In this document: in pieces, positions 46,340 through 55,360 of the stretch | Layout: each line of letters opens with the position of its first letter | How positions within the stretch are numbered: the stretch's first letter is position 1 | Assembly: GCF_900188385.1 (NCBI RefSeq) | Contig: NZ_FZOI01000007.1 | Location: 147,821-211,820, forward strand | Direction of reading: 5' to 3' | DNA length: 64,000 nucleotides | From: Azospirillum sp. RU38E | GTDB lineage: Bacteria > Pseudomonadota > Alphaproteobacteria > Azospirillales > Azospirillaceae | Position numbers and translations under genes: made by a program | The notes under the pieces: generated by a model | Databases searched by the model: none | Told to the model about the DNA's origin: nothing | What the model saw: only the letters and a program-made list of their open reading frames with translations

Positions 46340-48643
46340 CTACCCGATCCGCACCCCATGGTCCCGCGCATAGGCCCGCAGCCGCGCGCGGACGGAGCGG
46401 TCGGGCAGATTGTAGAGCGATTCCATATAGCCCTGCAAAGCCCCCACCTGCAGCGACCGCACCATCGCCTTCACCTCAAAGAAGGCTGGGGCCGACATGG
46501 ACAGGCGGCGCAGGCCGACGCCCAGCAGCGCCATGGCATCCAGCGGGCGGCTGGCCATTTCGCCGCACAGCGACAGCGACACATTGGCCGCGTGGCACTT
46601 CACCACCAACATGCGCAGCACCCGCAGCAGGGCCGGCGACAGCAGGTCATAGCGGTTATTCATCATCGGGTTGCCCCGGTCCGACGCATAGAGATACTGC
46701 AACAGGTCGTTGGAACCGATGGACATGAAATCGATCAGCGGCAGCAGCGCGTCCAGCTGGAACAGCAGGGCCGGCACCTCCATCATCACGCCCACTTTCA
46801 GCAGGCTGGGGGCCGGTTCGCCATTTTCCGTCAGGCGGCGGATTTCCATATCCAGCATGTGGCGGGCCTGCACGAATTCGGCCACCTGCGCCACCATGGG
46901 GAACATCACCCGCAATTCCCGGCCCGCCGCCGCACGCAGCATGGCGCGCAACTGCTTGCGCAGCATGGACGGCCGGTCCAGCCCGATGCGGATGGCCCGC
47001 CAGCCCAAGGCCGGGTTCTCCTCCCCCAGTTCCGGGAAATAGGGCAGCGTCTTGTCGCCGCCGACATCCAGGGTGCGGAAGACGACCGGCTTGCCCTTCG
47101 CCTCATCCATCACCCGGCTGTAGGTTTCCTGCTGGGTAATCACATCAGGATATGACGGGCGCACCATGAAGGGGATTTCGGTGCGGTAAAGCCCCACCCC
47201 TTCAGCGCCCGTCGCTTCCAGATGCGGCAGATCGATCAGCAGCCCGCAATTCAGCATCAGCTGCACTGGCACCCCATCCTTGGTGACGGAGGGCACATCG
47301 CGCAGGCGGACGGATTCGGCAGCGCGCTGCTTGCGCACGGCCAGGCTGGTCAGGAAGGCTTCCTGAATATCATCAGCCGGGCGGACAAAGACCTGCCCAT
47401 GGTCGCCATCGACGATCAGGAAATCCAGCGGCTCCACCCGGCGCAGCACATCGGCCGCCTGTCCCACCACCGGGATATCCAGGGCGCGGGCGACGATGGC
47501 GACATGGGAATAGGCGGAGCCTTCCTCCATCACCAGCCCGCGCAGACGGGTGCGGTCATAATCCAGCAATTCCGCCGGGCCCAGATTGCGGGCCACCAGG
47601 ATGAACTCATCCGGCAGGGTGCCGCCAACGGCATCCACCGGCTTGCCGGCCAGATGCTGTAACAGCCGGTTGGTGATGTCGTTCAGATCCAGCAGCCGGT
47701 CGCGGATATAGGGGTCGGCCACCTGGGCCATGCGGGCGGAATTGTCATTCTGCACCCGCTGTACCGCTGCTTCCGCCGTCAGGCCCGACCGGATCGCCTC
47801 CCGGATGCGGTTCAGCCAGCCGCGATCGGCCGCCACCATGCGGTAGGTCTGCATGATCTCGGCATGTTCGCTGTCCGACTCGCCCACGGCGATCAGCATC
47901 TGGTCGATGGCGGAATGCATGTTTTCCACCGCCCCCTTCAGCCGCACCAGCTCGGCCTCCGGATCATCGGCCACCATCTGGCGGATGGTCAACTGCGGGC
48001 GGTGCAGCACGGCCAGCCCCATGGCCACGCCCCGGTTCAGGCTGATCCCTTCCAGGCGCGATGGCAGCAGCACCAGATCATTGGCCAGCGACAGTTCCCG
48101 GCTGTCCACCAGCTCGCCACCGGCCACCAGTTCCGCCACGATCATGGCGATGGTCTGCAGCGTCTCCACATCCTGTTCATCGTAATCGCGCCGGTCCTTG
48201 TGCTGGATGGCCAGCACGCCGCGCACCCGGCCGCCGCGCAGGATGGGTACGGCCAGGAAGCCGTTAAACGGGTCTTCCCCCGTTTCCGGGCGATAGGCGA
48301 AATTGGGATGGCTGCGCGCATTGGCCAGCGCCACGGGGCGGGCATGGGCGGCGACATCGCCGATCAGGCCCTCACCCACCCGCATCCGGGTCTGGTGCAC
48401 GGCATCGGGGTTCAGACCGATGGTGGCGAACAGTTCCAGCACCTCACCGGCGCGCATAATGTAGCAGGAGCAGACATCGGCGGCCATTTCATGGGCGATG
48501 GTCTTGACGATCTTGTCCAGCCGGTCCTGGGCGGAGCCGCTGCCGGCCATGATATCGCGCAACCGGGCCAGCAGCCGGCGGGCACCGGCACCGGGGTTGT
48601 GGCCCAGCACCTGGGCACCCGACGATATCATCATCTCAACCAT
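46340..48643 (-). CDS. ptsP: Phosphoenolpyruvate-protein phosphotransferase, EI-Ntr type
   Basis: 767 aa from ATG 48643 (GAGGAAC four bases upstream; the frame is open 12 codons further). An N-terminal GAF domain (~30-165, RMRVGEGLIGDVAAHARPVALAN) is followed by the Enzyme I core. The phospho-acceptor His380 is in GSAYSHVAIVAR, and the PEP-binding barrel has GLYRTEIPFMV, NPALGWRAIR and LSLCGEMASRP. It starts the nitrogen-related phosphotransfer chain (EI-Ntr to NPr to EIIA-Ntr). It lies downstream of lysC as in many alphaproteobacteria, here with one gene between. Confidence 0.96.
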   Translation of the reverse strand: MVEMMISSGAQVLGHNPGAGARRLLARLRDIMAGSGSAQDRLDKIVKTIAHEMAADVCSCYIMRAGEVLELFATIGLNPDAVHQTRMRVGEGLIGDVAAHARPVALANARSHPNFAYRPETGEDPFNGFLAVPILRGGRVRGVLAIQHKDRRDYDEQDVETLQTIAMIVAELVAGGELVDSRELSLANDLVLLPSRLEGISLNRGVAMGLAVLHRPQLTIRQMVADDPEAELVRLKGAVENMHSAIDQMLIAVGESDSEHAEIMQTYRMVAADRGWLNRIREAIRSGLTAEAAVQRVQNDNSARMAQVADPYIRDRLLDLNDITNRLLQHLAGKPVDAVGGTLPDEFILVARNLGPAELLDYDRTRLRGLVMEEGSAYSHVAIVARALDIPVVGQAADVLRRVEPLDFLIVDGDHGQVFVRPADDIQEAFLTSLAVRKQRAAESVRLRDVPSVTKDGVPVQLMLNCGLLIDLPHLEATGAEGVGLYRTEIPFMVRPSYPDVITQQETYSRVMDEAKGKPVVFRTLDVGGDKTLPYFPELGEENPALGWRAIRIGLDRPSMLRKQLRAMLRAAAGRELRVMFPMVAQVAEFVQARHMLDMEIRRLTENGEPAPSLLKVGVMMEVPALLFQLDALLPLIDFMSIGSNDLLQYLYASDRGNPMMNNRYDLLSPALLRVLRMLVVKCHAANVSLSLCGEMASRPLDAMALLGVGLRRLSMSAPAFFEVKAMVRSLQVGALQGYMESLYNLPDRSVRARLRAYARDHGVRIG

Positions 48644-48769
48644 GTTCCTCAGACCCACCCTGCGGGGCGGCGGCGTCACCGCCGCCTGATCGATGGATAG
48701 CAGGTTGGAACGGATTCGTCAGGCTTCTTAAGGCGAAACACCTTCGATCCGGCGACCGTTTCCGCAACG

Positions 48770-49789
48770 TCACCCGCGCCGCGTCAGCGCCGCCTCGGCC
48801 TGTTCCACCAGTTCGGCCAGAATCTCCGCCACCGGCTGTTCCTTCGTCACCATGCCGACGGACTGGCCCGCCATCAGGGAGCCGTTTTCCACATCGCCCT
48901 CAATCACCGCGCGGCGCAGGGCGCCGGCCCAGTAATGTTCGATCTCCAACTGGGCTTCCTTCTGGTCCAGCTCCCCGGCGTCAAAGCGGGCGATCACTTC
49001 CCGCTGCTTTTCCATGAAGCGCTTGGTGCCTTCATTTTGCAGCGCGCGCACAGGGATCACGGGGAAGCGGGCATCCAGCGCCACCGAGGCCAAGGCGTCG
49101 CGCGCGCTGCCGCGGATGAAGGCCTGCTTGAATTTGGGATGCGCCCGGCATTCGCTGGCGCAGACGAAACGGGTGCCCAGCTGCACCCCGGCGGCCCCCA
49201 TCTCCAGATAGGAGACGATGGCATCACCCCGGCCGATGCCACCGGCCACGAAGACCGGCACATCACCGATTTCCGGCAGAATTTCCTGCGCCAGCACGGA
49301 GGTGGAGACAGGCCCGATATGGCCGCCAGCCTCTGACCCTTCGATGACGATGGCATCGGCGCCGCTGCGGATCAGCTTTTTGGCGATCACCAGGGCGGGG
49401 GCAAAGCACATCACCCGTGCCCCGCCATCGCGCGCCGCCTTGATGGCGGTGGCGGGCGGCAGGCCGCCGGCCAGCACAATATGGCCCACCTTCTCTTCCA
49501 GGCAGACCTGGACCAGCTGGTCCAGCTGCGGATGCAGGGTGATCAGGTTGACGCCGAAGGGCTTGGTGGTCAGCGCCTGGGTAGCCTGGATTTCCGCCCG
49601 CAGCAGATCGGGCGGCATGGAACCCGATGCGATGACGCCGAACCCGCCGGCATTGGAAATGGCCGCCACCAGATTACGGTCCGACACCCAGGTCATGGCC
49701 CCGCCCATGATGGCCAAGTCCGTGCCCAGATAGTCGCGGCCCCGCGACCAGAGTTGGTCCAGCCGTTCCCGTGCCGCCGTGACGCCCAT
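48770..49789 (-). CDS. Nitronate monooxygenase-like flavin oxidoreductase
   Basis: 339 aa from ATG 49789 (AAGGG upstream); GTG 49807 is an alternative. This TIM-barrel FMN protein has AIMGGAMTWVSDRNLVAAISNAGGFGVIASG at the start, the FMN phosphate region IVIEGSEAGGHIGPVSTSV and VFVAGGIGRGDAIVSYLEMGAAGVQLGTRFV. It resembles the 2-nitropropane dioxygenase / FabK-like family. The physiological substrate is unknown. It sits between lysC and ptsP on the same strand. Confidence 0.9.
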   Translation of the reverse strand: MGVTAARERLDQLWSRGRDYLGTDLAIMGGAMTWVSDRNLVAAISNAGGFGVIASGSMPPDLLRAEIQATQALTTKPFGVNLITLHPQLDQLVQVCLEEKVGHIVLAGGLPPATAIKAARDGGARVMCFAPALVIAKKLIRSGADAIVIEGSEAGGHIGPVSTSVLAQEILPEIGDVPVFVAGGIGRGDAIVSYLEMGAAGVQLGTRFVCASECRAHPKFKQAFIRGSARDALASVALDARFPVIPVRALQNEGTKRFMEKQREVIARFDAGELDQKEAQLEIEHYWAGALRRAVIEGDVENGSLMAGQSVGMVTKEQPVAEILAELVEQAEAALTRRG

Positions 49790-49943
49790 AGCCCTTGGTC
49801 CTTCCACAAAACAATACCGCCAACTCCCGATCTTTAGCGGGAATTGGCGGCGGTAACTAGCAAGCGATGGCGACTATTGCCATCGTCCAAAGGTAAAGCT
49901 GCCGTGGCTTCCGCACATAGCGGCCGCAACAGCAGCCCCAAAC

Positions 49944-51179
49944 TTAGGCCTTGTCCAGCCCATAGGCGGTGTGCAGGGAGCGCAGCGCCAGTTCGGTATA
50001 TTCCTCGGCGATCAGCACAGAGACCTTGATCTCGCTGGTGCTGATGACCTGGATATTGATGCCGCGATCGGCCAAGGCCTTGAACATGCGCTGGGCGACG
50101 CCGGCATGGGAGCGCATCCCGACACCGATCACCGACACCTTCACCACATTGGCGTCGGAATTCAGGCGGCGATACTTCAACTGGTCCTTGGACTTTTCCA
50201 GCACCTGCACGGCACGGTCCAGATCGGCCTTGCCCACGGTGAAGGTCATGTCGGTGGTGCGGCCATCTTCCGACACGTTCTGCACGATCATGTCGACATT
50301 GATGGCGGCGTCCGTCAGCGGGCCGAAGATCGCGGCGGCGACGCCGGGTTGGTCTTCCACGCCCACCAGGGTGATCTTTGCTTCGTCCCGGCTATAGGCG
50401 ATGCCGCTGACCAGTTCCTGTTCCACGATTTCATCCTCGTCCACGACCAGGGTGCCGGGAAGATCGGAGCCCGGCGCCTGTTCAAAGGTTGACAATACCT
50501 GCACCCGAACATGGTGCTTCATGGCCATTTCGACCGAGCGGGTCTGCAGAACCTTGGCGCCCAGCGACGCCATTTCCAGCATTTCTTCATACGTGACGCG
50601 GTGCAGCTTGCGCGCCGTCTTCACGATGCGCGGATCGGTCGTATAGACGCCATCCACGTCGGTATAAATGTCGCAGCGATCCGCCTTCAAGGCAGCGGCC
50701 AGCGCCACGGCGGAGGTGTCGGAACCGCCACGGCCCAGCGTGGCAATGCGCCCCGCTTCCGTCACGCCCTGGAAACCGGCGACGACGCCGACCACGCCGT
50801 TGGACATGGCTGCCGACAGCGGGGTGGTATCGATGCGTTCGATGCGGGCCTTGCCATGCACCTCATCGGCGATCAGCGGGATCTGCCAGCCCTGCCACGA
50901 GCGGGCGGGGATGCCGATTTCCTGCAGGGCAATCGCCAGCAGGCCCGATGTCACCTGCTCGCCCGAGGCGACCACGGCATCATATTCCGCCTGATCATGC
51001 ACCTTGGCGATCTGGCGGCAATAATCCACCAGTTGATTGGTCACGCCGGACATGGCGGAGACGACCACCGCCACCTCGTGGCCGGCATCGACCTCCTGTT
51101 TGACCTTCTTGGCGACATTCTTGATGCGTTCGATATCGCCAACCGAAGTGCCACCGAATTTCAGGACAAGCCGCGCCAT
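49944..51179 (-). CDS. lysC: Aspartate kinase
   Basis: 411 aa from ATG 51179; homology begins at [19 protein letters not shown], and the 18 extra upstream codons are not conserved. The kinase domain also has [19 protein letters not shown] and [18 protein letters not shown]. Two C-terminal ACT domains ([20 protein letters not shown] and [22 protein letters not shown]) suggest feedback control by lysine and/or threonine. It begins the aspartate pathway that also uses dapD and dapE in this window. Confidence 0.96.
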   Translation of the reverse strand: MARLVLKFGGTSVGDIERIKNVAKKVKQEVDAGHEVAVVVSAMSGVTNQLVDYCRQIAKVHDQAEYDAVVASGEQVTSGLLAIALQEIGIPARSWQGWQIPLIADEVHGKARIERIDTTPLSAAMSNGVVGVVAGFQGVTEAGRIATLGRGGSDTSAVALAAALKADRCDIYTDVDGVYTTDPRIVKTARKLHRVTYEEMLEMASLGAKVLQTRSVEMAMKHHVRVQVLSTFEQAPGSDLPGTLVVDEDEIVEQELVSGIAYSRDEAKITLVGVEDQPGVAAAIFGPLTDAAINVDMIVQNVSEDGRTTDMTFTVGKADLDRAVQVLEKSKDQLKYRRLNSDANVVKVSVIGVGMRSHAGVAQRMFKALADRGINIQVISTSEIKVSVLIAEEYTELALRSLHTAYGLDKA

Positions 51180-51345
51180 AACGCCATTCCATAGGGGATA
51201 GGGTCGAATAGGGTCGCCCATGACGGTCGCCATCGGCTATATCCGACAGGCAAGCCGCTAGGGGCGGCTATCCATACTCTGGCAGAAAATTGCGCGCAAG
51301 CGACCAGTTACCGCAACAAAGGCAAGGCAGGCATGGCGCCACCCC

Positions 51346-51636
51346 TTGCCATCGAGCCAACGGACCCTTGTTGTGACCGCACCGAAGAAATCCCTTGTCA
51401 CCCTGACCGAATGGGCCACGGGCAAGCAATTCAGCCCCGGCACCCGCGTGCCGGTGATCATTCTGGAACTGCTGCTGTTTGCCGGCGTTGCCATCGGCGT
51501 GATGCTGGGCAGCCGCGCCCTGATCCCCGATATTGCCGACCGACCGGTCCTGCAGGGCACCATCAACCTGATCACCATCTTCATCTGGTCCCTGCTCTAT
51601 GCCAAGGCCCAGCGCCGCACCAAGCCGGGGGATTGA
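51346..51636 (+). CDS. Small membrane protein of unknown function
   Basis: About 96 aa from TTG 51346; GTG 51373 is an alternative (87 aa) and neither has a strong ribosome site. Two hydrophobic segments are clear: VPVIILELLLFAGVAIGVML and INLITIFIWSLLYA, separated by a short loop, with a basic C-terminus (KAQRRTKPGD). It lies between divergent lysC and the ubiG gene. I do not recognise the family. Confidence 0.6.
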   Translation: MPSSQRTLVVTAPKKSLVTLTEWATGKQFSPGTRVPVIILELLLFAGVAIGVMLGSRALIPDIADRPVLQGTINLITIFIWSLLYAKAQRRTKPGD

Positions 51637-51706
51637 CGATTGAAGGGGATGCGGGCGTGCGCTAAGTCATCCCCCATCACCCCCGCCCTTGCCAGGGAGC
51701 CAGCCC

Positions 51707-52456
51707 ATGAACGCCGCCACTGCCCGCACCACCATCGATCAAGGGGAGATCGAGCGGTTCAGCCGTATCGCCGCCGAATGGTGGGATCCGGCCGGCAAGT
51801 TCAGGCCGCTGCACAAGTTCAACCCCGTCCGGCTGGCCTATATCCGCGATGCCATCTGTGCCGCGCATGGCCGTGACCCCAAGGCCCCGCGCCCGCTGGA
51901 CGGCATCCGCATCGTCGATGTCGGCTGCGGCGGCGGGCTGCTGTCCGAACCGCTGGCCCGGCTGGGGGCCAGCGTCACCGGCGTGGATGCGGCGGAAAAG
52001 AATGTGAAGACGGCTGCCGCCCACGCCGCTGAGACCGGCGTTACGGTGGATTACCGCGCCACCACGGCCGAAGCCCTGGTCGACGCCGGTGAGCAGTTCG
52101 ACGTGGTGCTGGCCATGGAGATTGTGGAGCATGTGGCCGATGTCGACCTGTTTCTGGAGGCGGTGGGCAAGCTGGCCAAGCCCGGCGGTCTGGTCTTCAT
52201 GGCCACGCTGAACCGCACGGCCAAGGGCTGGCTGCTGGGCGTGGTCGCGGCGGAATATGTGCTGGGCTGGCTGCCGCGTGGCACGCATGATTGGAAGAAG
52301 TTCCTGCGTCCATCGGAACTGGTGGGCGGGCTGCGCCGCGCCGGCGTGGCCGTCCGCGATATCAGCGGTGTCGCCTATAACCCGATCAGCGATAAATTCA
52401 GCCTCTCGCCCAAGGATCTGGGGGTGAATTACCTGCTCTGGGGTGTGCGGGAATAG
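51707..52456 (+). CDS. ubiG: Ubiquinone biosynthesis O-methyltransferase
   Basis: 249 aa from ATG 51707 (AGGGAG upstream). Starts [36 protein letters not shown], diagnostic of UbiG. The SAM site is [20 protein letters not shown] (about residues 69-88), and post-motifs include [17 protein letters not shown] and the UbiG-specific [14 protein letters not shown]. It carries out the two O-methylations of ubiquinone synthesis. Confidence 0.97.
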   Translation: MNAATARTTIDQGEIERFSRIAAEWWDPAGKFRPLHKFNPVRLAYIRDAICAAHGRDPKAPRPLDGIRIVDVGCGGGLLSEPLARLGASVTGVDAAEKNVKTAAAHAAETGVTVDYRATTAEALVDAGEQFDVVLAMEIVEHVADVDLFLEAVGKLAKPGGLVFMATLNRTAKGWLLGVVAAEYVLGWLPRGTHDWKKFLRPSELVGGLRRAGVAVRDISGVAYNPISDKFSLSPKDLGVNYLLWGVRE

Positions 52457-52543
52457 GCAGGCACGACCCGGCAGGAACTGCCGCCTGACGGGAACTGCCG
52501 GGGCGACACCCATTACAGTCTATTGAAATAAAACGATTTTTTC

Positions 52544-52561
52544 TTGGCAAGCCGCTTGCTT
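52544..52561 (+). promoter_or_regulatory. Sigma-54-type -24/-12 promoter
   Basis: TTGGCAAGCCGCTTGCT has GG (52546-52547) and GC (52558-52559) exactly 10 bp apart, and matches TTGGCA-N6-TTGCT closely. Transcription would start near 52571, 25 bp before ATG 52596. An AT-rich tract (ttgaaataaaacgatttttt) lies just upstream, as expected for an activator-dependent promoter. Confidence 0.65.
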
Positions 52562-52595
52562 CGTCTCTCCCGGATCATCGACCCGGAGAGACAAG

Positions 52596-53609
52596 ATGGA
52601 TGGCGGCACGCAGTTCCGGTTCAGCCCGGCCAGCGACAATGCGGTGGAAGCAGAGGGCAGCTTTGCTCAGCTCTATCGTCAGGCCCATGGCAAGGCGGGT
52701 CTGTCCCGGCTGCCGGTGGCCGCGCTGCTGGATTGGCTGACCGGACGCGGCGGGGACGCCAGCGGCATCGATCCCCTGATCACCAACGGCCAGCCCGTCA
52801 CCAGCGACAATCTGGACCGGGTGAAGGGCAATGTCTTCCTGGCCTTCCTGTTCCATGATCTGCGGCAGAAGCTGGACACCCATATGCAGGCGGCCAAGCG
52901 CGCCGGTACCGGCCCCTTTGCCCCCCTGCCGCCGGGCCTGACCCAGGCGCAGAAGTTGAACCGGCTGCGGGCGCAAAGCTGCGTCAGCCTGAACCAAGTG
53001 CTGGATGTCTGGGCGGCCGAACTGGGCAACCGCCCCGCCACGGGCTGCCCCTTTGCCCGCATGGCCCGCTTCGCCAAGGGCTTCTTCAAAGGTTCCGCGC
53101 TGTATGCGCGCGCCGACCATGACATGGTCAGCATCTCCAAGACCGGCAGCAACACCGCCCTGCATATGTGCTTCAGCCTGGTGGAAGGCGCGCTGCATCT
53201 GGGGCTGGACCTGCCAGCCAATGAATGGCGGGCCGCCCTGTGGCGCAGCCGCAAGGAATTGAAGACCCTGGCCGCCGGCAGCCTGGGCATGATTGTCACC
53301 TTCCTGCACGCCTCACATCTGGAGCCGGAGGGGGAAAGTGCCGTGAACCCGACCGATGGCGGCGCCTTCCGCCTGGAACAGGGGGCCGACGGGGTGCGGC
53401 TGCGGCTGGACAGCCGGCCGATCAAGCCCTTCAGCACCGGCCATGACCAGCTTTATACGGGCTGCCCGGCCTTCCATGTCTCCGGCATGATCGAAATGTA
53501 TCTGGATTGGGTGCTGGATATCGCAGCCTATCACGGGCTGCACCGCCCCGAATGGCTGGTGCCGGCCGTGGCCGCCCGCAACGCCTATCAGCAGGGGCTG
53601 CGGGGGTAA
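52596..53609 (+). CDS. Protein of unknown function behind a sigma-54-type promoter
   Basis: 337 aa with a strong GGAGAG site. No family recognised. It appears soluble and mixed: an N-terminal part (FSPASDNAVEAEGSFAQLYRQAHGKAGLSRL), a conserved-looking centre LRAQSCVSLNQVLDVWAAELGNRPATGCPFARMARF, and a C-terminal domain with TGCPAFHVSGMIEMYLDWVLDIA. There are several scattered Cys and His residues but no known metal motif. An 8-bp inverted repeat (GTCTCTCC / GGAGAGAC, 52563-52592) covers the ribosome site, although its left arm lies upstream of the predicted transcript start. Confidence 0.7.
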   Translation: MDGGTQFRFSPASDNAVEAEGSFAQLYRQAHGKAGLSRLPVAALLDWLTGRGGDASGIDPLITNGQPVTSDNLDRVKGNVFLAFLFHDLRQKLDTHMQAAKRAGTGPFAPLPPGLTQAQKLNRLRAQSCVSLNQVLDVWAAELGNRPATGCPFARMARFAKGFFKGSALYARADHDMVSISKTGSNTALHMCFSLVEGALHLGLDLPANEWRAALWRSRKELKTLAAGSLGMIVTFLHASHLEPEGESAVNPTDGGAFRLEQGADGVRLRLDSRPIKPFSTGHDQLYTGCPAFHVSGMIEMYLDWVLDIAAYHGLHRPEWLVPAVAARNAYQQGLRG

Positions 53610-53618
53610 CATTCATTT

Positions 53619-53766
53619 GCGTTGATCAGACCCTATCGGCTCTGATCAACGCCCTCAATCGCCGGCGCCAGCATCCGCTGGCTTGGCTACGCCGCACGTG
53701 CGGCGCGGCGGCGGTCGCCGCCGTACCCCGTTGCGATGCGTTCACCTCATCGCAACGGGGTATAAG
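53619..53766 (+). repeat. Structured mosaic repeat, copy B
   Basis: In this orientation: H5 GCGTTGATCAGA with a 10-nt loop (53619-53652); CCCTCAAT; H4 GCCAGC-ATCC-GCTGGC (53667-53682); CTTGGC linker; H3 palindrome CGCCGCACGTGCGGCG (53690-53705); H2 CGGCGGC-GGTC-GCCGCCG (53706-53723); H1 TACCCCGTTGCGATG with a 9-nt loop (53724-53762). Core linkers equal those of copy D; the outer hairpins are unique. Confidence 0.87.
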
Positions 53767-53769
53767 GGA

Positions 53770-53800
53770 AAAAGCAAAAGGCCGGGACAAAGCCCGGCCT
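53770..53800 (-). terminator. Intrinsic terminator of the tRNA-Gly array
   Basis: Stem AGGCCGGG / CCCGGCCT with a 6-nt loop. On the minus strand it is followed by TTTGCTTTTT. It lies 43 bp after the last tRNA, in the right orientation. Confidence 0.85.
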
Positions 53801-53842
53801 GTTTTGCTGTCAGCGTCTGTGACCCGATCTATTGGAACCAAC

Positions 53843-53917
53843 TGGAGCGGGCGAAGGGATTCGAACCCTCGACCCCAACCTTGGCAAGGTTGTGCTCTAC
53901 CCCTGAGCTACGCCCGC
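53843..53917 (-). tRNA. tRNA-Gly(GCC), copy 1
   Basis: Read on the minus strand: acceptor GCGGGCG / CGCCCGC, D-arm GCTC / GAGC, anticodon stem CAACC / GGTTG with loop TTGCCAA (anticodon GCC), and T-loop TTCGAAT. CCA is encoded. Distal member of a three-gene array. Confidence 0.97.
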
Positions 53918-54010
53918 ATCGCCAGTCGTACCTGTCATCCCCCGAACCGGGGCGACAACAATAAAAAAGGACGCCGAAAAGCGCCCCTATTCAATTTTCT
54001 CTCCGCTAAC

Positions 54011-54085
54011 TGGAGCGGGCGAAGGGATTCGAACCCTCGACCCCAACCTTGGCAAGGTTGTGCTCTACCCCTGAGCTACGCCCGC
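54011..54085 (-). tRNA. tRNA-Gly(GCC), copy 2
   Basis: Identical in sequence to the other two copies, with anticodon loop TTGCCAA and encoded CCA. Spacers between copies are 93 and 40 bp and are unrelated, so duplication included little more than the gene. Confidence 0.97.
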
Positions 54086-54125
54086 ATCGCCAGTTACGGC
54101 CGCCGCTTTCGCGGCTATCGGAAGA

Positions 54126-54200
54126 TGGAGCGGGCGAAGGGATTCGAACCCTCGACCCCAACCTTGGCAAGGTTGTGCTCTACCCCTGAGCTACGCCCGC
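54126..54200 (-). tRNA. tRNA-Gly(GCC), copy 3 (promoter-proximal)
   Basis: Same gene as copies 1 and 2, first in the transcript. A good promoter lies about 40 bp upstream on the minus strand. Confidence 0.97.
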
Positions 54201-54245
54201 CCATTTTCCGTATCGCCGCCAAGTCGTCCCCGGCGGTGAGCGCGG

Positions 54246-54273
54246 AATATAGACAGGAGTTTTTGCGATGCAA
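54246..54273 (-). promoter_or_regulatory. Sigma-70-type promoter of the tRNA-Gly array
   Basis: On the minus strand TTGCAT (-35), 16-bp spacer, TATATT (-10). Predicted start near 54239, about 40 bp before the first tRNA. Confidence 0.6.
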
Positions 54274-54334
54274 GCATTTTCTTGCAGCGATCAGCGATTT
54301 TCTGCGCGCACCCTGTCCATCCGGTTCTGCACCC

Positions 54335-54364
54335 TTGGCGAGGCTTGGGCGCGCACTTTATATA
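54335..54364 (+). promoter_or_regulatory. Possible sigma-70-type promoter of cnoX
   Basis: TTGGCG, an 18-bp spacer, then TATATA (overlapping TATAAC). The start would be near 54371, about 70 bp before ATG 54440. Confidence 0.4.
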
Positions 54365-54439
54365 ACGGTGAGTTCCAGGCCCGGCACAGCCGTTCCGGGC
54401 CGATCCATCATCCTCGTTCATTTTCGGGAAACGTGCCCC

Positions 54440-55360
54440 ATGCTGTCCAACGTGCCGAATAATGCCGGGCCCAAGCCCGCCAGCGCCCTGATCAAGGATG
54501 GCAGCGACGCCGAATTCATGGCCGATGTCATCGAAGCCTCGCGCGAGGTGCCGGTCATCGTCGATTTCTGGGCGCCGTGGTGCGGCCCCTGCAAGACGCT
54601 GGGCCCCCTGCTGGAAAAGGCCGTCACCGCCGCCAAGGGCGCGGTGAAGATGGTGAAGATCGATACCGACAAGCATCCGGCCGTCGCCGGCCAGCTGCGC
54701 GTGCAATCCATCCCCACCGTCTATGCCTTTTTCCAGGGCCGCCCGGTGGACGGGTTCCAGGGCGCCCTGCCGGAAAGCCAGATAAAGCAGTTCGTCGAAC
54801 GGCTGGCCAAGCTGGGTGGCGGGGATGGCGGAATCGACATTGCCGCCATCCTGGAAGAGGCCAAGGCCCTGCTGGATGCCGGCAACGCCCAGGAAGCCGC
54901 CGCCGTCTATAATGAGGTGCTGGGCGAAGAACCGGAGAATGCCGCCGCCTATGCCGGGCTGATCCGCTGCCTGCTGGCCGTGGAACAGGCCGAGGGCGCG
55001 CAGGAGATGCTGGACAATGCGCCAGCCGCCATCGCCAAATCGCCGGAGCTGGCCGCCATCCGCACCCAGCTGGAACTGGCCCGTCAGGCCGCCGAGGCCG
55101 GGCCGCTGGGCGACCTGAAGGCCGCGGTGGACCGCGACCCGGCGGACCATCAGGCCCGCTATGATTATGCGCTGGCGCTTTATGCCGCCGGCCGCAACGA
55201 AGAGGCGGTGGAAGCCCTGCTGGAGATCGTGCGCCGCGACCGGGAATGGAACGAACGCGCCGCCCGGACCCAGCTGCTGAAACTTTTTGAGGCTTTTGGG
55301 CCGACAGATAAGCTGACGGTCATGGCCAGACGCAAATTGTCCTCTATCTTATTTGCATGA
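54440..55360 (+). CDS. cnoX: Thioredoxin-TPR co-chaperone, CnoX/YbbN family
   Basis: 306 aa from ATG 54440; the frame is open far upstream through the tRNA region, which is an artefact. The thioredoxin domain (~20-125) has VIVDFWAPWCGPCKTLGPLL, with both Cys residues of the CGPC site, and the cis-Pro in QSIPTVYAF. The C-terminal half is helical with TPR-like units (EEAKALLDAGNAQEAAAVYNEVL). CnoX-type proteins hand oxidised clients to GroEL. Unlike E. coli CnoX, the active CxxC is kept here. The stop overlaps the next start (ATGA). Confidence 0.93.
   Translation: MLSNVPNNAGPKPASALIKDGSDAEFMADVIEASREVPVIVDFWAPWCGPCKTLGPLLEKAVTAAKGAVKMVKIDTDKHPAVAGQLRVQSIPTVYAFFQGRPVDGFQGALPESQIKQFVERLAKLGGGDGGIDIAAILEEAKALLDAGNAQEAAAVYNEVLGEEPENAAAYAGLIRCLLAVEQAEGAQEMLDNAPAAIAKSPELAAIRTQLELARQAAEAGPLGDLKAAVDRDPADHQARYDYALALYAAGRNEEAVEALLEIVRRDREWNERAARTQLLKLFEAFGPTDKLTVMARRKLSSILFA

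Noticed and set aside
53507..54440. Long plus-strand extension of cnoX with repeated GFEPSTPTLARLCSTPELRP-like text
   Set aside because: This is the well-known mistranslation of antisense tRNA-Gly genes, repeated because the tRNA is present three times. The real start is ATG 54440.
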